Part shown: one piece after another, positions 60,500-64,000 of the stretch
How the letters are laid out: the number at the start of each line of letters is the position of its first letter
Numbering within the stretch: the first letter of the stretch is position 1
Assembly: GCF_047634355.1 (NCBI RefSeq)
Contig: NZ_JBLIAL010000002.1
Reading direction: 5' to 3' (one strand)
Origin: Porticoccus sp002341315
GTDB taxonomy: Bacteria > Pseudomonadota > Gammaproteobacteria > Pseudomonadales > Porticoccaceae
Length of the DNA: 64,000 nt
Notes under the pieces: generated by a model
The model's database searches: none
What the model saw: only the letters and a program-made list of their open reading frames with translations
Told to the model about the DNA's origin: nothing
Translations under genes and position numbers: made by a program

Positions 60500-61839
60500 G
60501 ATTGTGAATCCGGAAAAATTTTATCGACTTTGCATTCGAGGGAACCGTTCGCCAACCGTGTGGTGACACTGTCGCCGATTTGTACAGTTGCGACGCCCCG
60601 CAATATGTTGTGTTGTTGGTCTGTAACAATAGCATACCCGCGTTCCAGCGTTTTCAGCGGGCTCACGGCGTTGAGCAGTTGTAACGCGTTGTGCCACCGG
60701 ATTTTCTTTTGCTCGAGCAGGGTGTCGATGGCGCGTTCCAGCCGCTGAGTCAGCAAATTCAGGCTGTCGCTCAAATAGTCGATTCGATAACCGGGACCCG
60801 CTTGCTCCAGGCGTGCACGCAAATGCTGTAAATGCATATCCAGCTGTTGATGTTGTCCCCAGGTGGTTCGGACCAGTCGCGCCTGCAGGGCCTGTAGCTG
60901 TTGTTCCTGCTGCTTGAGGCGTTCTCCGGGATCCCGCAATTGACGAGTCAGACTGTCCAGGCGTTGCGACGTAGATTGCAGCCGCCGCGAAATGGTTTCG
61001 CAAAGTAACTTTTCATAACCGCGCAATTGGTCGAGCAGTTTGTTGCCGTCGGGACTCAATACTTCGGCAGCAGCGGAGGGGGTTGGCGCACGGTAGTCAG
61101 CAACGAAGTCGCTGATCGTGAAATCAATCTCATGACCCACCGCGCTCACAATCGGGATCCGGCTGCGGTAGATCGCTCTGGCAACGATCTCTTCGTTAAA
61201 AGGCCAGAGATCCTCGATGGAACCACCGCCACGGCCGACAATCAGTACATCACAATAATTATCGTCATTGGCCAGCTCAATGGCCGCTGCGATCTGTGCG
61301 GCAGCGGCTTTTCCCTGAACCAGCGCAGGGTAAACCCTTACTGCGATGGCCGGAAAGCGCCGTTTCAGCACCGAGAGAATATCCTTAAGCGCCGCGCCGG
61401 TGGGGGATGTGATAATGCCCAGCCGCTGCGGCTGAGTTGGCAGTGGCTGTTTGTGAAAGTCGTTAAAGAGTCCTTCGGCATGCAGGCGCTGCTTCAGTGC
61501 ATCAAATTGACGTTGCAATGCCCCGAACCCGGCTTCTTCGAGGTGCTCAACAATCAATTGGAAGTCACCCCGGCCTTCATACAGGCTGACCCTGCAGCGT
61601 GCCAGCACATGGTTGCCATGCTCGGGGCTGAAACGGACATGGGCATTTCGATTGGCAAACATCGCACAGCGAACCTGGGCCTGTTCATCCTTGAGCGTGA
61701 AATACCAGTGTCCGGAGCCGGGACGGGAGAAATTTGATACTTCACCCTCGACCCAGACCAGAGGAAAATGGGTTTCAAGCAACTGTCTGGCGCGACGGTT
61801 CAGTTGGGTAACGGTCAAAGTGGTTGGAATGTCAGGCAT
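60496..61839 (-). CDS. xseA: Exodeoxyribonuclease VII large subunit
   Basis: Large subunit of 447 residues of the single-strand DNA exonuclease that, with XseB, trims DNA to oligonucleotides. The N-terminal OB domain shows LTVTQLNRRARQLLE, VEGEVSNFSRPGSGHWYFTLKD; the catalytic core has GIITSPTGAALKD, VLIVGRGGGSIEDLW and PIVSAVGHEIDFTISDFVAD, followed by a long coiled coil (about 280-380). An ATG 33 bp upstream (61872) is also open. It is divergent from guaB. Confidence 0.94.
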   Translation of the reverse strand: MPDIPTTLTVTQLNRRARQLLETHFPLVWVEGEVSNFSRPGSGHWYFTLKDEQAQVRCAMFANRNAHVRFSPEHGNHVLARCRVSLYEGRGDFQLIVEHLEEAGFGALQRQFDALKQRLHAEGLFNDFHKQPLPTQPQRLGIITSPTGAALKDILSVLKRRFPAIAVRVYPALVQGKAAAAQIAAAIELANDDNYCDVLIVGRGGGSIEDLWPFNEEIVARAIYRSRIPIVSAVGHEIDFTISDFVADYRAPTPSAAAEVLSPDGNKLLDQLRGYEKLLCETISRRLQSTSQRLDSLTRQLRDPGERLKQQEQQLQALQARLVRTTWGQHQQLDMHLQHLRARLEQAGPGYRIDYLSDSLNLLTQRLERAIDTLLEQKKIRWHNALQLLNAVSPLKTLERGYAIVTDQQHNILRGVATVQIGDSVTTRLANGSLECKVDKIFPDSQS

Positions 61840-61927
61840 AGCGCATTGTCCATCACCGGCGAATCGAGTCAATTTAAATAATAGTTCCCGGCTTTAGCCG
61901 ATGGTTACCAGACCTAACTGAAAAAAG

Positions 61928-61956
61928 TATTTTTTAGCCGATCATGCCTTTATAAT
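61928..61956 (+). promoter_or_regulatory. Promoter candidate of guaB
   Basis: A perfect TATAAT at 61951-61956 with a weak -35 (TATTTT at 61928-61933, 17-bp spacing), 99 bp upstream of guaB. The 216-bp xseA-guaB divergent gap holds no gene. Confidence 0.4.
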
Positions 61957-62055
61957 AGCGCGCTTACTTTTATTCTTGAGCTATGGCACGGTAACGATCC
62001 GCTGTCTGATGCACAAGCGCTGAAATCCACTCCCCTGACGAGGTAAGCCATCCTG

Positions 62056-63525
62056 ATGTTGCGAATCGCAGAAGAAGCTCTCACCTTCGATGACGTACTG
62101 CTGGTACCCGGTTATTCCGACATTACCGCAAAAGATGTTTCTCTTAAAAGCCGCCTGACGCGGAACATTGGACTGAATATCCCGCTCGTCTCTGCCGCGA
62201 TGGATACCGTTACCGAGGCGCGACTCTCCATCGCGCTCGCCCAGGAAGGTGGTATCGGTATTATTCACAAAAGCATGTCCATTGAAAAACAGGCCCTGGA
62301 AGTGCGCGCCGTCAAGAAGTTCGAAAGCGGTGTGGTCAAAGACCCGATAACCATAGATGCTTCTGCCCCCGTCAGTGCCTTGCTGTCCCTGACCCGTGAA
62401 CACAATATCTCCGGTGTGCCCGTGCTGGATAACGGGGAGCTGGTGGGTATTGTCACCCGCCGCGACGTTCGCTTTGAACCCAGTCTGGATTTGCCGGTAT
62501 CGGCGATCATGACGCCCAAGGACCGATTGGTAACCGTGCGGGAAGGGGCCAACGCAGACGAGATCAAGGCGCTGTTGCACCGGCACCGCATTGAAAAAGT
62601 ACTGGTCGTAAACGCCGATTTCGAGCTGCGCGGACTGATTACCGTCAAGGACATCGACAAGGCCGAAAAATACCCCAATGCCTGTAAGGATGATCAGGGC
62701 AGGTTGCGGGTAGGGGCCTCCGTGGGCACCAGTGCCGATACCGATGAACGTATCATTGCCCTGGTTCGGGAGGGCGTGGATGTGCTGGTGGTCGATACTG
62801 CCCACGGTCACTCTCGCAATGTGCTCAACCGGGTGCGTCAGATCAAGGCCCAGTTCCCTGAGGTCGATGTGATCGGTGGCAATATTGCCACGGCGGAGGC
62901 TGCTTTGGCGCTGGCCAAAGCCGGTGCAGACGGTATCAAGGTGGGTATTGGCCCAGGCTCGATTTGCACCACGCGTATTGTAACCGGCATCGGCGTGCCA
63001 CAAATTTCTGCCGTCGCCAATGTGGTTGAAGCACTGGCAAGTTATCAGATACCGGTTATTGCCGACGGGGGTATCCGTTTTTCAGGCGATATCGCCAAAG
63101 CGCTGGTCGCCGGGGCCCACGCGGTCATGATGGGCTCGATGTTTGCCGGTACAGAAGAAGCGCCTGGTGAGATAGAGCTGTATCAGGGGCGAACCTACAA
63201 ATCCTATCGTGGCATGGGATCCATGGGGGCAATGTCCCAGACCAGCGGTTCCAGCGACCGTTATTTTCAGGACGCAAGTCAGGGTACTGAAAAACTGGTA
63301 CCCGAGGGCATTGAAGGCCGCGTTCCCTACAAAGGCCCGTTATCGGCGATCATTCACCAGTTGATGGGCGGCGTGCGTTCAGCCATGGGTTACACCGGCA
63401 GTGTTGATATTGAAACCCTGCGCAGCAAGCCCAGTTTTGTCAGGGTGACCTCTGCGGGTATGAGTGAAAGTCACGTACACGATGTATCGATCACCAAGGA
63501 AGCTCCAAATTACCGGCGTGAATAG
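62056..63525 (+). CDS. guaB: IMP dehydrogenase
   Basis: NAD-dependent enzyme of 489 residues that converts IMP to XMP, the committed step to GMP. The catalytic Cys is C304 in GPGSICTTRIVTG. Two CBS domains interrupt the barrel (about 90-205, with VKDPITIDASAPVSALL and MTPKDRLVTVREGAN). The N-terminus ALTFDDVLLVPGYSD and the flap MGSMGAMSQTSGSSDRYFQ are typical. guaA follows after 73 bp containing a hairpin. Confidence 0.97.
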   Translation: MLRIAEEALTFDDVLLVPGYSDITAKDVSLKSRLTRNIGLNIPLVSAAMDTVTEARLSIALAQEGGIGIIHKSMSIEKQALEVRAVKKFESGVVKDPITIDASAPVSALLSLTREHNISGVPVLDNGELVGIVTRRDVRFEPSLDLPVSAIMTPKDRLVTVREGANADEIKALLHRHRIEKVLVVNADFELRGLITVKDIDKAEKYPNACKDDQGRLRVGASVGTSADTDERIIALVREGVDVLVVDTAHGHSRNVLNRVRQIKAQFPEVDVIGGNIATAEAALALAKAGADGIKVGIGPGSICTTRIVTGIGVPQISAVANVVEALASYQIPVIADGGIRFSGDIAKALVAGAHAVMMGSMFAGTEEAPGEIELYQGRTYKSYRGMGSMGAMSQTSGSSDRYFQDASQGTEKLVPEGIEGRVPYKGPLSAIIHQLMGGVRSAMGYTGSVDIETLRSKPSFVRVTSAGMSESHVHDVSITKEAPNYRRE

Positions 63526-63559
63526 CCCGGGTTTCCGGTGTGTTGAAAACGACCCGACA

Positions 63560-63582
63560 GGGCTGCCTAGAGCAGCCCTTTT
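63560..63582 (+). terminator. Intrinsic terminator or attenuator between guaB and guaA
   Basis: GGGCTGC (63560-63566) pairs with GCAGCCC (63572-63578) around CTAGA, followed by TTTT. It lies 34 bp after guaB and 17 bp before guaA, so it would reduce guaA expression from the guaB promoter. Confidence 0.65.
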
Positions 63583-63598
63583 AGATTGGTAACTGACT

Positions 63599-64000
63599 AT
63601 GACAGATATTCATTCTCACAAAATCCTGATACTGGATTTCGGCTCCCAATATACGCAGTTGATCGCCCGCCGTGTACGCGAAGTCGGGGTCTACTCGGAA
63701 ATCCGCGCCTGGGATATGGATGACGCGGAGATCATTGCCTTCGATCCCAAAGGCATCATCCTGGCGGGGGGGCCGGAGTCGGTTACCGCCGGAGAATCGC
63801 CCCGGGCTCCCCAGCTGGTTTTCGAGCTGGGTATCCCGGTTCTGGGTATCTGTTATGGCATGCAGACCATGGCTGCCCAGCTCGGTGGCGCCGTGGAAGG
63901 CTCCTCCATTCAGGAATTTGGCTATGCCCAGATCAAGACCCACGGCAACAGTCGCCTGTTCCAGGGTGTGGCTGACCATGTGGATCATGACGGGGGCACA
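63599..64000 (+). CDS. guaA: GMP synthase, 3' end outside window
   Basis: The first 134 codons of glutamine-hydrolysing GMP synthase, which aminates XMP to GMP. The visible part is the class I glutaminase domain: ILILDFGSQYTQLIARRVRE, LAGGPESVTAGESPRAP and the nucleophile Cys85 in GICYGMQTMAAQLGG. The frame is open to the window edge. Confidence 0.96.
   Translation, partial: MTDIHSHKILILDFGSQYTQLIARRVREVGVYSEIRAWDMDDAEIIAFDPKGIILAGGPESVTAGESPRAPQLVFELGIPVLGICYGMQTMAAQLGGAVEGSSIQEFGYAQIKTHGNSRLFQGVADHVDHDGGT

Overview
The window is chromosomal DNA from a Gammaproteobacterium, most likely a free-living, probably aquatic relative of Pseudomonas, Cellvibrionales or Marinobacter. The strongest evidence is gene order. 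The block LysR-leuC-leuD-leuB-asd-fimV-truA-trpF-(trpB-trpA)-accD-folC-dedD-cvpA-purF-metZ matches the order I know from Pseudomonas aeruginosa (PA3122 to PA3107), except that trpB and trpA sit between trpF and accD. pilZ followed by tatD, and a MoxR/DUF58/TgpA trio, also fit. I see no phage, insertion sequence, CRISPR array or tRNA. The window holds one RNA gene, the 4.5S signal-recognition-particle RNA.

Layout. 0-8 kb: the end of pilZ, tatD, a Gld-type ABC exporter (ATPase, a permease fused to a GldG-like auxiliary domain, and a DUF4340 protein), an Ap4A phosphorylase-type enzyme and trmH. 8-28 kb: an acyl-CoA dehydrogenase and the conserved leu/asd/fimV/trp/acc/pur/met block. 28-38 kb: the MoxR-DUF58-transglutaminase cluster, a glutathione transferase, msrA, a ferritin-like protein, an overlapping mercaptopyruvate sulfurtransferase and TauE-type exporter pair, and two transporters. 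38-44 kb: a peptide/oligopeptide ABC importer with translationally coupled genes, then the 4.5S RNA. 44-58 kb: a complete nitrate assimilation locus. 58-64 kb: an EF-hand protein, an exported M3 oligopeptidase, xseA, guaB and the start of guaA.

The nitrate locus is the most interesting part. On the minus strand it reads: porin, nasT (ANTAR response regulator), nasS (cytoplasmic nitrate sensor), leader, nrtA-nrtB-nrtD (nitrate ABC importer), a FAD/NADH electron-transfer protein, nirB-nirD (nitrite reductase) and nasA (nitrate reductase). Two untranslated leaders, one before nrtA and one before the porin, carry nearly the same 14-nt hairpin with loop AAUGAA. In each, the hairpin overlaps the 5' arm of an intrinsic terminator. 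A sigma-54-like promoter lies upstream of each. This is the architecture expected for NasT antitermination, and it places an outer-membrane porin in the same regulon as the nitrate importer. I infer that the porin is the outer-membrane entry route for nitrate or nitrite. The porin leader has little room for the usual first ANTAR hairpin.

Functions are assigned from motifs and family resemblance read by eye; no database search was run. Start codons were chosen from ribosome-binding sites, overlaps and family N-termini, and several differ from the longest open frame.
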